A stretch of DNA of 64,000 bases from NCBI RefSeq assembly GCF_002019705.1, contig NZ_KV917377.1:2416565-2480564 (forward strand), read 5' to 3'. Shown one piece after another: positions 1 to 7,803 of the stretch (the first letter of the stretch is position 1; every line of letters begins with the position of its first letter). This DNA is from Shouchella patagoniensis. Its GTDB lineage: Bacteria; Bacillota; Bacilli; Bacillales; Bacillaceae_D. The notes beneath the pieces were generated by a model. That model saw nothing but the letters and a program-made list of their open reading frames with translations, was not told the origin of the DNA and ran no database searches. The position numbers and the translations under genes are program-made.

Positions 1-817
1 CAACATGTATACGCCCCTTGAAAACCGCGAAGGTTCATCACCACTCCGTGAAAAAGCCGTTGCAGAAGGCGAACCACTATCCATCTTACTTGCAGGTGTG
101 GACCACACACCAGGACGAGAAGAGGATGTTGTCGGCCGATCTGACACCATTGTATTAATGACGCTAAATCCAGCTGAAGGAACAACAAAAATGCTCTCGA
201 TTCCCCGTGATACACGGACTGAAATAGTCGGTCGAGGTACAACCGAAAAAATCAATCACGCTCATGCTTATGGCGATGCGCAAATGCTCATTGATACTGT
301 AGAAAATGCCTTTGATATTCCAATTGATCATTATGCAAGCATTAATATGGAAGGATTCACGCGTCTCATTAATGCTTTTGGCGGAGTCAACGTTTACAAT
401 GATTTGAGTTTTTCTATGAATGGTACACAGTTTAACGAAGGAAATATCCACTTAAACGGTGAAGATGCATTACTCTATTCCCGTATGCGTTATGAAGATC
501 CTCGTGGCGATGCAGGACGTGCCAACCGCCAGCGCGACATCATTGAAGCGTTAATGGATGAAGCAGCTTCGCTTAGTTCCATTACAAAGGCCGGAGAAAT
601 TTTAGATGTGTTAGACACGACCGTACGCACTGATTTATCCCTAGGCGATATGTGGTCTTATCAATCTGACTACCGTGCCGCACTTAATGAGATTGAACAA
701 ATTGAAATTAGTTACACGGGTCAAACAATTGACTCCCTCTGGTATGCGATTGTTGCTGACGAAGAAAAAGCACGCGTCCGCAATGAGATGCGTAGCCATT
801 TAGAGCTAGACGTTTAA
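1..817 (+). CDS. LytR-CpsA-Psr (LCP) family protein, 5' end cut off
   Basis: LCP enzymes sit in the membrane and transfer undecaprenyl-linked anionic polymers such as teichoic acids onto peptidoglycan. The visible part lacks the N-terminal membrane anchor; the frame is open to the left edge, so the gene starts outside the window. It carries the LCP core: a SIPRDTRTEIVG stretch, then EKINHAHAYG, IPIDHY and RMRYEDPRGDAGR with a following RQ. It closely resembles the complete LCP gene about 14 kb away, where the equivalent of the first visible residues follows a membrane helix. In B. subtilis an LCP gene (ywtF/tagT) also lies beside the poly-gamma-glutamate genes. Which polymer it handles cannot be told from sequence. 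Confidence 0.9.
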   Translation, partial: NMYTPLENREGSSPLREKAVAEGEPLSILLAGVDHTPGREEDVVGRSDTIVLMTLNPAEGTTKMLSIPRDTRTEIVGRGTTEKINHAHAYGDAQMLIDTVENAFDIPIDHYASINMEGFTRLINAFGGVNVYNDLSFSMNGTQFNEGNIHLNGEDALLYSRMRYEDPRGDAGRANRQRDIIEALMDEAASLSSITKAGEILDVLDTTVRTDLSLGDMWSYQSDYRAALNEIEQIEISYTGQTIDSLWYAIVADEEKARVRNEMRSHLELDV

Positions 818-823
818 ACAACT

Positions 824-862
824 ACGCCCACTTTTCATTACGAAAGAGGGGCGTTTTCTTTT
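824..862 (+). terminator. Terminator after the first LCP gene
   Basis: ACGCCC and GGGCGT form the outer stem, extended by a CTTTTC/GAAAG pairing, followed by a T-rich run just after the LCP stop codon. Confidence 0.7.
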
Positions 863-886
863 TATAACAAGATAGGAGGTTTTCTG

Positions 887-1372
887 ATGCCCACTCTGGC
901 AGATGCATTGACACTTCGAAGGAAAGGAGATCTGGAACAGTCAAATACAGTCATTGGTCAGCTTGTCGATGACGAACCAACAAATGCCGTCCTTCACTAC
1001 CAATATGCTTGGAGTTTTGACATTTTAGGAAAAGAAGCAAAAGCAGCACCACATTATGAACAAGCGATTCAACTCGGACTTAGCGGCAAAGACCTTGAAG
1101 GAGCTTACTTAGGACTTGGGAGTACTTACCGCACACTTGGACAGTATGACCAAGCGATTCAGACGTTTACGAATGGGCTTAAATCGTTTCCAGATAACAA
1201 GGCCCTACACACATTTCTTGCGATGGCATTATATAATACAAACCGGCATGCCGAAGCAATGGAGCTGTTATTAAACGCACTCGCCTTCACTTCAAATGAC
1301 CCCAACATCCAAGAGTACAAAAAAGCGATTCTTTTTTATTCCGACAAACTTGACCAAACGTGGATGGACTAA
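887..1372 (+). CDS. Tetratricopeptide-repeat protein
   Basis: A 161-residue soluble protein made of TPR-type helix pairs. The typical A-x-x-x-Y...A sequence recurs at about residues 35-62 (LHYQYAWSFDILG), 73-100 (AYLGLGSTYRTLGQYDQAI) and 107-135 (LHTFLAMALYNTNRHAEAM). TPRs are protein-protein interaction scaffolds; the partner is unknown. There is no signal peptide or membrane helix, so it should be cytosolic. The start is set by a good AGGAGG about seven bases upstream. It has its own gap and terminators on both sides, so it is probably monocistronic. It is convergent with ggt. Confidence 0.8.
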   Translation: MPTLADALTLRRKGDLEQSNTVIGQLVDDEPTNAVLHYQYAWSFDILGKEAKAAPHYEQAIQLGLSGKDLEGAYLGLGSTYRTLGQYDQAIQTFTNGLKSFPDNKALHTFLAMALYNTNRHAEAMELLLNALAFTSNDPNIQEYKKAILFYSDKLDQTWMD

Positions 1373-1442
1373 TCGTCCAGATGATTACTAGTTATACGAC
1401 TCTCTTTTACGCTTCTGTATTATAAAATGATTTTTTCGCATG

Positions 1443-1482
1443 AAAAAACCTTTAGATCGTCGTATCTAAAGGTTTTGTTTTT
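1443..1482. terminator. Bidirectional terminator between TPR gene and ggt
   Basis: A perfect 13-bp stem (AAAACCTTTAGAT / ATCTAAAGGTTTT) has A-runs on the left and T-runs on the right, so it can stop transcription from both convergent genes. Confidence 0.8.
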
Positions 1483-3111
1483 TTATTTGGATTGCTTTTT
1501 CCATTCGCCATTACGCCTGCTATCGGAAGCCCCGTCCAATTCTCTATCTGCCTTATTGTAAGAGAGCGCTTGGATGCCTCCAAAATACATCGCAAATGTA
1601 TTGATTTCCACATCATAGCCTAACTGAGCAAGCTCTTGGTACGTCCCTGTTGAAAAAGACGCTTCCATTTGCAACTCCTCATCCTCCATATAAAAACGAG
1701 GCGCATCAACTGCATCTTGTAAACTCTCTCCAAGCATCACATGGCGAATTAATGTCTGAGATAACACCGCTGGAATTCGGCGTCCACCAGGTGAGCCAAT
1801 ACCAATGACCTCATCTTCATTTGCCAAAATAGTTGGCGCCATGAAACTTCGAGGGCGCTTACCTGGCTCATACAAATTTGGACTACTTTCTGACTTGCTA
1901 AAATTGGTCAGAGCATTGTTCAAAAAGAATCCTTCTTCCACGTACTCCCCGGTACCAAAAAAGTTTCCAATTGTATTCGTTGTTGATACCATCATGCCAG
2001 ATGCATCAACTACTACAAAATGAGTTGTATGTGAATAATCTTGTTCTTCTGCTTCTGTGTCATTCGTGCGGTTGCTTTTAAAAATAGCTTCCTTACGATT
2101 CTCCAACAATTGATCTGTATAAGCCCTGTTCGTCTGTTCTTCAGTGCTGATTTGTGCATAATCAGAATCAGCGATATGGTACAACCGTTGTTCATAAGCT
2201 GTTTTTGATAACTCACCAACCAACTTCACAAAATCAGGTTCATCTGCTTGTCTAATGTCCCCTTCAATCGCTTCAGCCATCTGTAACGATTGAATAACTG
2301 TAATACCAGAGAGTGGTGGTGTGGCAGAGTACACATCATAGCCCATAAAACGCCCTTGCACCGCATCGGCGTGTTTAGACTCATAATTTTCGAGGTCATC
2401 TGCATGAAATGCACTTGTTTGTTTTGCGACCGCTTCTCCTAATTGGCCATTGTATAATTCATCAGCGCCGCCATCTCGAATCACTTTAAGCGTTGCTGCT
2501 AACTCCTTTTGAACAAGCAAATCTCCTTCTTGTATTGGTTCTCCGTTAATAAAAAAAGGACCAGCCTCTCCCCTTTTGACCCTGCCGCTATTAATTGCAG
2601 CATTTAATCGTTTTTCCAAATACTTGTCTACTGTAAATCCTTTTTCAGCAAGAGGAATGATCTGATCGAGCAAATTCCTCATTGGAAGTGATCCCTCCGC
2701 ACGATGAATGTCCTCCATTCCCTTTGCAAATCCAGGCACTCCAGTAAGAGATTGTTGTGTTTCGAATGAATTTGGTGCTGTCTCTCGGTACTGCTGGACA
2801 AAAGGGGTGTTGCCGTCTTCATAGACGAGCATCTCGCCACCGCCTCCAAGACCAGAACCGTATGGCTCAACAACAGAAAGGGCATAAGAGATAGCGACTG
2901 CAGCGTCAACTGCGTTGCCGCCTGCTTCAAGCACGTCAAGTCCAATTTGTGTAGCTAAAGGATGACTAGCACTCACTCCATATTCACCATACATCTCTTT
3001 TCCCTCTCGCTCTCTCGTATGCTCGTTCATCGGTTCATCCCCTGTTTGATAGAAATAAAAGATTCCAGCGGCAACCAGTAACAAAACTAGGATAAGAATC
3101 GGTTTTTTCAT
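1483..3111 (-). CDS. ggt: Gamma-glutamyltransferase, CapD/Ggt type
   Basis: A 542-residue Ntn-hydrolase of the gamma-glutamyltranspeptidase family. Such enzymes self-cleave before a catalytic threonine, here Thr362 in SHTTHFVVVDASG; a GSPGGRR glycine-rich oxyanion segment follows. The N-terminus (about residues 3-21) is one hydrophobic helix with no lipobox cysteine, so the enzyme is probably membrane-anchored outside the cell. It is the last gene of the poly-gamma-glutamate operon, the place of capD in B. anthracis, whose product attaches polyglutamate to peptidoglycan; a plain Ggt would instead trim the polymer or use glutathione. The position favours a CapD-like role, but sequence alone cannot decide. 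A GAAAGGA ribosome site precedes the ATG. Confidence 0.85.
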   Translation of the reverse strand: MKKPILILVLLLVAAGIFYFYQTGDEPMNEHTREREGKEMYGEYGVSASHPLATQIGLDVLEAGGNAVDAAVAISYALSVVEPYGSGLGGGGEMLVYEDGNTPFVQQYRETAPNSFETQQSLTGVPGFAKGMEDIHRAEGSLPMRNLLDQIIPLAEKGFTVDKYLEKRLNAAINSGRVKRGEAGPFFINGEPIQEGDLLVQKELAATLKVIRDGGADELYNGQLGEAVAKQTSAFHADDLENYESKHADAVQGRFMGYDVYSATPPLSGITVIQSLQMAEAIEGDIRQADEPDFVKLVGELSKTAYEQRLYHIADSDYAQISTEEQTNRAYTDQLLENRKEAIFKSNRTNDTEAEEQDYSHTTHFVVVDASGMMVSTTNTIGNFFGTGEYVEEGFFLNNALTNFSKSESSPNLYEPGKRPRSFMAPTILANEDEVIGIGSPGGRRIPAVLSQTLIRHVMLGESLQDAVDAPRFYMEDEELQMEASFSTGTYQELAQLGYDVEINTFAMYFGGIQALSYNKADRELDGASDSRRNGEWKKQSK

Positions 3112-3130
3112 AGTAATCCTTTCTTCTCGA

Positions 3131-3286
3131 CTAGTCGTTATCCAACTCTACTTTCAATAGCTCAATTTCAATTGCTTGCCGTTCTTCTTCAGTTAACCCA
3201 TCCGATTGGGAGAAACCAACAACTAGAAAGAACGTCACTGCAATTGCCAGAAATGGCCAACTTTGACGCAGGACTGTTTTCATCAT
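3131..3286 (-). CDS. pgsE: PgsE/CapE-like small membrane protein of polyglutamate synthase
   Basis: A 51-residue gene lies between pgsA and ggt. The product starts MMKTVLRQSWPFLAIAVTFF, so there is one membrane helix at about residues 10-25, followed by a short charged tail (LTEEERQAIEIELLKVELDND). B. subtilis PgsE (YwtC) and B. anthracis CapE are similarly tiny, membrane-bound and occupy the same place after pgsA. The start codon overlaps the pgsA stop as ATGA, with GGAGGAGG just upstream inside pgsA, which indicates translational coupling. These proteins barely conserve sequence, so the call rests on size, membrane helix and position. Confidence 0.75.
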   Translation of the reverse strand: MMKTVLRQSWPFLAIAVTFFLVVGFSQSDGLTEEERQAIEIELLKVELDND

Positions 3287-4470
3287 TGTTCTCCTCCTCC
3301 TATCTCAGTGTCTTCGAGTTCCAACTGCTGGTCCACTGTAAAGACAATCTTTCCATCAACATTTTCCCAATCAACATGTAAATCTCTTGTTAACTGGCGT
3401 GTAATCGACCATTCTGCTAATTTATCCATTGATGTGAGTGGGGCAGGACTTGCCTCACGAATTTTCATCGGCGTCAATTCAAAGCGTGTTTCTCCTGAAT
3501 CAAGCACATGAAACTGCCCCAGCGCTGTTTCTCTTGTTCTAGTCCAACCTTGATCAAATACAAAATTTCCAAGGCTATAGAAAATAGCTGTGCCATCATA
3601 CACCTCTGCTGATTCCAATACATGTGGGTGGTGACCAATAATAATATCAGCTCCAGCATGAGAAAGGGCATAAGCCAATTCCCTTTGTCGGTCACTTACA
3701 CGACTGTTGTACTCATGACCCCAATGAGCATGGACAATAACAAGATCTGCATGATTACTTGCCTCTGCTGTCATCGGAACAAACACTTCTGGATTAAAAT
3801 TAAGAATACCTGGGCTCTCTTCATTTGCTACTGCTGCTTCGCCCCCGATATCGGAAAAGCTTAGAGTTGCAATAGTCATTCCGTTTTTTTCTTGATAGGA
3901 AATCCGTTCTTGAGCTTCTTTCATGTTCGCTCCAGCACCAATTCCATCTATACCACTATAATCAAATGCTTGCAACGTATCAACTAACGCATTTTCTCCA
4001 TAATCCATTGTATGATTATTGGCTAGGGCTGCGGTTGAAAAACCAGCCTCATCCATCGCGTACACGGCTTCTTTCTCACCTCTTAATGTGATGGACTTTC
4101 CCTCCCGTTCTTCATCTTCTCGCTCTGTAATCGGGTTTTCGACGTTACCTGTCACATAATCTGACGCATCAAAAAACGGTTGTACATAACGAAATAAATA
4201 CGAATGAGAGTGACGACTCGTAATTTCTTCCACATAACGTCCCGTCATAATATCGCCGACAAAAGCGCCTGACACAACTGCGTCATTCGGTTGCTCGACT
4301 TCAGGAGCCTCACGCCCATCTACAAAATAAAAGATTGAAAAAAGGATAATGGCAAGCGGAAAAGCAATCATTAAATGAATAGGTATCCGTTGCTTCTGGT
4401 GTTTCAAAAATTTAAGTAACTTCTCGTGAAAGTTTAATTTTCGTTCCGGTTTATGATTTGTGTCCACCAT
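3283..4470 (-). CDS. pgsA: Poly-gamma-glutamate synthesis protein PgsA/CapA
   Basis: A 395-residue membrane-anchored protein with an extracytoplasmic CapA domain, a calcineurin-like phosphoesterase fold needed for export or elongation of polyglutamate. One transmembrane helix lies at about residues 31-49. The metal-site signatures appear in order: GDIMTGR (about 72), ANNHTMDYG (about 150), HAHWGHEY (about 248) and GHHPHV (about 280). Length fits the family (380-410). It follows pgsC with a 14-base gap and overlaps pgsE by four bases, so it is in the pgsBCAE operon. Confidence 0.93.
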   Translation of the reverse strand: MVDTNHKPERKLNFHEKLLKFLKHQKQRIPIHLMIAFPLAIILFSIFYFVDGREAPEVEQPNDAVVSGAFVGDIMTGRYVEEITSRHSHSYLFRYVQPFFDASDYVTGNVENPITEREDEEREGKSITLRGEKEAVYAMDEAGFSTAALANNHTMDYGENALVDTLQAFDYSGIDGIGAGANMKEAQERISYQEKNGMTIATLSFSDIGGEAAVANEESPGILNFNPEVFVPMTAEASNHADLVIVHAHWGHEYNSRVSDRQRELAYALSHAGADIIIGHHPHVLESAEVYDGTAIFYSLGNFVFDQGWTRTRETALGQFHVLDSGETRFELTPMKIREASPAPLTSMDKLAEWSITRQLTRDLHVDWENVDGKIVFTVDQQLELEDTEIGGGEQ

Positions 4471-4484
4471 TAAGCCCTCCCCTC

Positions 4485-4934
4485 TTAAAACAGATAATAC
4501 ACATACATAATAAGGAAAGTTGCACCACTAAGTAGCAGTGTGCTTCCAAGTGTAATCGTTACACCTTGCTTTTGAATGGTATTGGCAATTAAACCTGGTA
4601 CGATTACTCCAAGCCCTCTAAATTCATGTATTTCAAATGGTAAAATAGGATAAGCAAAATCCAGCACGAGCTTTAAACAAATTCCTGTTATCAACATTGC
4701 TGCGAATTTCCTGCGTCCATATAAAATCATAATACGCGATAAACCATATTTCACAATTACATAAGTAAGCAAGCTGACAAGCAATACAAGCGCTATAAAA
4801 ACAGGTTGGTCAAACACAAGCGCCAAGTATCCAGGTACAACAAGACCAGCTGGCATAATACCAAACTTCTCTGCAAACAGCAGACTAAGTAACACACCTA
4901 AAATCAAAGATATATATAAATCATCGCCAAACAT
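4485..4934 (-). CDS. pgsC: Poly-gamma-glutamate synthase subunit PgsC/CapC
   Basis: A 149-residue, strongly hydrophobic protein with four or five membrane helices and the family signature FGIMPAGLVVPGYLAL near the N-terminus. CapC/PgsC forms the membrane-bound synthase together with CapB/PgsB, adding glutamate by gamma-linkage at the expense of ATP. It is the usual family length (B. subtilis PgsC is about 149 residues). It lies 14 bases from both pgsB and pgsA in one operon. Confidence 0.93.
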   Translation of the reverse strand: MFGDDLYISLILGVLLSLLFAEKFGIMPAGLVVPGYLALVFDQPVFIALVLLVSLLTYVIVKYGLSRIMILYGRRKFAAMLITGICLKLVLDFAYPILPFEIHEFRGLGVIVPGLIANTIQKQGVTITLGSTLLLSGATFLIMYVYYLF

Positions 4935-4948
4935 GATGTTCCTCCTAA

Positions 4949-6133
4949 TTAACTAACAAACTGTTTCATTTTTAATTCATTAAATGATTCAATTAACGGT
5001 TCCGCAGAACCATGAATATTCCCAACACCATACAAGGTTGAACCTGCTTGAATGTCTTCTTGCAACTCGTCCATAATCTCTTCTGTTGATTGTCCTTCTA
5101 GGTTTTTCATTTGAGTAGCTGGTATATGCCCAGCTTCAAATGCACGTGCAATCGGTTCCGTTGTTTCGCCAATTAATACAAGCGTCTCCATCTTTATGTA
5201 AGGCAGCACATCTCGTGCAAATTGTTCCGTTCGATCAACACGGTCTGCTCGGCAGTTCATGATGACGACGGGTTCCTCTACTGGGTAACCAACATCCTTC
5301 ACCCGTTCCCAAATATTAATGGTTGATGAAGCATCATTTGCAGCAAAACCGTTTACGAAATAGCTAGGTTGATCTTGGTTTCCAATTGGGCTAATACGCA
5401 TCGCACCAGGGTCAGGGGGTGCACTTAGCATTCCTTGCATCGCTGTCTTCTTATCAATACCAAGCGCTTTTGCTACACCTAAAGCGAGCGAAGCGTTGTC
5501 TGGGAAAACCATATAATCAAATTGTTTCAAATAGGCTTCTGTGATTTCGCTATTATCGGCGACAATCACTTTCGTATTGCGCTTGTGCGCGATCGCTTCA
5601 TAGTAAGAGCGAAATTGATCATCGGTAATAATGAGATGGCCATTGTATGGAATGGTTGCCGTAAATGCTTCTGCTACTTCTTGTAACGTTGGTCCCATCA
5701 CATCCATATGGTCTTCTAATACATTAACGATAACCCCAATATTCGCTTGAAGCAGTTCCTCCTGGAAAATGATTTGGTAATCAGGGTTAACCGCCATACA
5801 TTCGCTCACAATGGCTTCCGCCCCGAGGTCTACCGTCTCCTTCATGACTTCCTTCTGTTCTCCGATGTTCGGACCTTGTGGTTTTCGCACAATTGGTTTT
5901 TCCTCTGGTGTATTCCAATAAATCATTCGTGCATCTGTTCCAGTTGTTTTTCCCACTGTTTTTAACCCGGCTTCAAATAAAATACCTGTAATTAACCGTG
6001 TAACAGTTGATTTCCCTCGTATACCATTTATATTGACACGGGTTTTTAAGCGTTTAATTCGTTTTTGATGAGCTCGCTTTTCTAAGATTCCAACTACCAA
6101 CAAGATTAAACAAGCACCAACGATGAGCCACAT
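4949..6133 (-). CDS. pgsB: Poly-gamma-glutamate synthase catalytic subunit PgsB/CapB
   Basis: A 394-residue amide ligase of the Mur-ligase-like CapB family. The N-terminus is a membrane helix (about residues 2-17). A P-loop, NGIRGKSTVTR, lies at about residues 36-46, followed by the GKTTGTDAR motif, and NCRADRVDR lies near residue 290. The enzyme activates the growing chain's carboxylate with ATP and couples glutamate through its gamma-carboxyl. It is the first gene of the operon; the ATG has a strong AAAAGGAGG ribosome site. Length matches B. subtilis PgsB (393). Confidence 0.95.
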   Translation of the reverse strand: MWLIVGACLILLVVGILEKRAHQKRIKRLKTRVNINGIRGKSTVTRLITGILFEAGLKTVGKTTGTDARMIYWNTPEEKPIVRKPQGPNIGEQKEVMKETVDLGAEAIVSECMAVNPDYQIIFQEELLQANIGVIVNVLEDHMDVMGPTLQEVAEAFTATIPYNGHLIITDDQFRSYYEAIAHKRNTKVIVADNSEITEAYLKQFDYMVFPDNASLALGVAKALGIDKKTAMQGMLSAPPDPGAMRISPIGNQDQPSYFVNGFAANDASSTINIWERVKDVGYPVEEPVVIMNCRADRVDRTEQFARDVLPYIKMETLVLIGETTEPIARAFEAGHIPATQMKNLEGQSTEEIMDELQEDIQAGSTLYGVGNIHGSAEPLIESFNELKMKQFVS

Positions 6134-6217
6134 AAACAGTCCTCCTTTTCCATGTTTCCTTCTCTGCGTGATCGCCGCCTAGTATTTTAACGTAAAACAA
6201 TCTCCCTCAGTCCATTG

Positions 6218-6295
6218 TTACAGAGCTGTATTGAGATTGTTATTGGATATGCAACCTAAGTGAAACACATTGTAATAACAAGAGTCTTCTCTCAT
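6218..6295 (-). CDS. Possible 25-residue upstream peptide before pgsB
   Basis: An ATG with an excellent ribosome site (GAGGAGGG, about ten bases upstream) opens a 25-codon frame beginning MREDSCYYNVFHLGC and ending in TAA, 84 bases before pgsB. It lies in the leader region of the polyglutamate operon and resembles nothing I know. It could be a leader peptide that tunes pgsB expression or a chance frame. Only the ribosome site and position support it. Confidence 0.25.
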   Translation of the reverse strand: MREDSCYYNVFHLGCISNNNLNTAL

Positions 6296-6385
6296 AGTGA
6301 GATATCCCTCCTCTTTTCCAACAATTAATAATACCTGTGAAAAAAGTATCTTTTTGTCAAAAAATTGTTTCGGGACTCATTTTTC

Positions 6386-6424
6386 GCACAAAAAAGCTTT
6401 TGCTCTAAAAGCAAAAGCCTCTCC
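6386..6424 (-). terminator. Terminator of pgdS
   Basis: A hairpin reading AGGCTTTTGCT / AGCAAAAGCTT on the minus strand, followed by six Ts, sits directly after the pgdS stop codon and separates it from the pgs operon. Confidence 0.75.
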
Positions 6425-6426
6425 TT

Positions 6427-7620
6427 TTATCTTTCATCTATCACACGAACTGCACCAACATACCTGTCACGCCAGTAATTACTTGCTCTATAATTGGTAA
6501 TTGTGACGCCTTCAGACAAAGTTACGTGAACAATCCGCCCATCTCCAATATAGATAGCTGGATTTAATGCATTTCCTTCAAAAAAGAGAATGTCACCCGC
6601 TACGATATCCGTTTCTTCGATTTCCTCGCCAAATTCAAACTGACCATCGGCATAGCGAGGCAAATGGATATCATAAGCTTCTTCGTAAACAAATTGAATG
6701 AAACCGGCTGTATCAAACCCTTCTTCTGGCGTTGTTCCTCCCCTCACATACGGAACCTCACCAACATACGTGGTTCCCACCGCTACCGCTTCGTTTTCTT
6801 CTGGAAGTGTTAAACCGCGGAAGCTTCGCACTCCTTTAAAATGTGCTTGCCAATAATCAGAAGACAAATAGGATTCAACGACCCCTTCATTTCGGCTTGC
6901 ATGAATGAAACGACCATCTCCTACATAAATTCCGTTGTGCGAAATCCCCTCTTTATACGTATCTTGAAAGAAAACAACGTCTCCAATCGATATATCTTCC
7001 TCGGACACCGCTTCACCCACTCGCCATTGTTCTTCAGCCGAACGAGGCAGGTGGATGCCATTTTGTCTAAACACATAACGCATAAGCCCAGAACAATCAA
7101 AACCTATAGCCGGATCTGCTTCTCCAAACACATATGGAACCCCAAGATATCTGGCGGCTTCCTGGACAAAGGGATCGTCCGGAAGCGTCACATTGTCATC
7201 TATTCGTTTCGCTCCTAAATAACGACTATTCCAATAATTACTTAAAGAAAATTCCGTTCGTTCCACTCCACCTGATTTGGTCACATGAAGCAACTGGTCT
7301 TCACCAGCATAAAAAGCCACATGTGTTGGAGTGACATTATTTCCAAAGAAAAGAAGATCCCCTCGCTCAACCTCTTCTCGATTAACAGCCTCTCCTATGT
7401 TCCATTGAGCAGCTACCGTGCGTGGCAATACGAATCCTTGCGCTTCTTCGAAAACATACTTCGTGAAACCAGATGGATCAAATCCATCATCAGGATCATC
7501 GCCACCAAACTGATAAGGCACCCCGAGATATGTTTCTCCCGTCTCCACAACTTGCGCATTCGCAACTGGACTAATAAACAACACGCTACCGAACACACTT
7601 CCTAGTACATATTTTTTCAT
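6427..7620 (-). CDS. pgdS: Secreted gamma-DL-glutamyl hydrolase-like protein, three NlpC/P60 domains
   Basis: A 397-residue secreted protein with a signal peptide (cleavage likely after VANA, residue 22) and three NlpC/P60 domains at about residues 26-140, 150-265 and 280-394. Only the middle one is complete: GFDCSG with Cys176, SHNG with His228 and FIHAS with His240. Domain 1 has Pro49 in place of the cysteine (GFDPSG) but keeps both histidines. Domain 3 has Thr304 (GFDTAG) and has also lost the first histidine. Size and position directly upstream of pgsB match PgdS (YwtD), the polyglutamate hydrolase of B. subtilis (413 residues). A peptidoglycan endopeptidase role is the alternative. Confidence 0.8.
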   Translation of the reverse strand: MKKYVLGSVFGSVLFISPVANAQVVETGETYLGVPYQFGGDDPDDGFDPSGFTKYVFEEAQGFVLPRTVAAQWNIGEAVNREEVERGDLLFFGNNVTPTHVAFYAGEDQLLHVTKSGGVERTEFSLSNYWNSRYLGAKRIDDNVTLPDDPFVQEAARYLGVPYVFGEADPAIGFDCSGLMRYVFRQNGIHLPRSAEEQWRVGEAVSEEDISIGDVVFFQDTYKEGISHNGIYVGDGRFIHASRNEGVVESYLSSDYWQAHFKGVRSFRGLTLPEENEAVAVGTTYVGEVPYVRGGTTPEEGFDTAGFIQFVYEEAYDIHLPRYADGQFEFGEEIEETDIVAGDILFFEGNALNPAIYIGDGRIVHVTLSEGVTITNYRASNYWRDRYVGAVRVIDER

Positions 7621-7675
7621 GCCGCACCTCCACTGAATTTTATTTTAGCGTAACACGCAGATAACCCCTCCATAT

Positions 7676-7748
7676 AGAAAAAAGGGGATGTACGAAAGAC
7701 CGTAGACCACTATTTGCATACGGCGACCACGTTCAATTTACATCCCCT
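7676..7748 (-). terminator. Long-loop hairpin with T-run: aldehyde dehydrogenase terminator or pgdS leader structure
   Basis: On the minus strand a perfect 10-bp outer stem (AGGGGATGTA / TACATCCCCT) encloses a 46-nt loop that holds an inner CCGTA/TACGG stem; the right arm runs straight into TTTTTT. It ends transcription of the aldehyde dehydrogenase, but the elaborate loop about 60 bases before pgdS would also suit an attenuator. I do not recognise a known riboswitch. Confidence 0.5.
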
Positions 7749-7803
7749 CAACTACACTTCGATTCTTACAAGCATCCGTTAACGACTCGTGGCTACCGAC
7801 CTA

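Noticed and set aside
6134-6300. SigA promoter of the pgs operon
   Set aside because: No pair of hexamers with acceptable spacing stood out; the best -10 candidates lack a -35.
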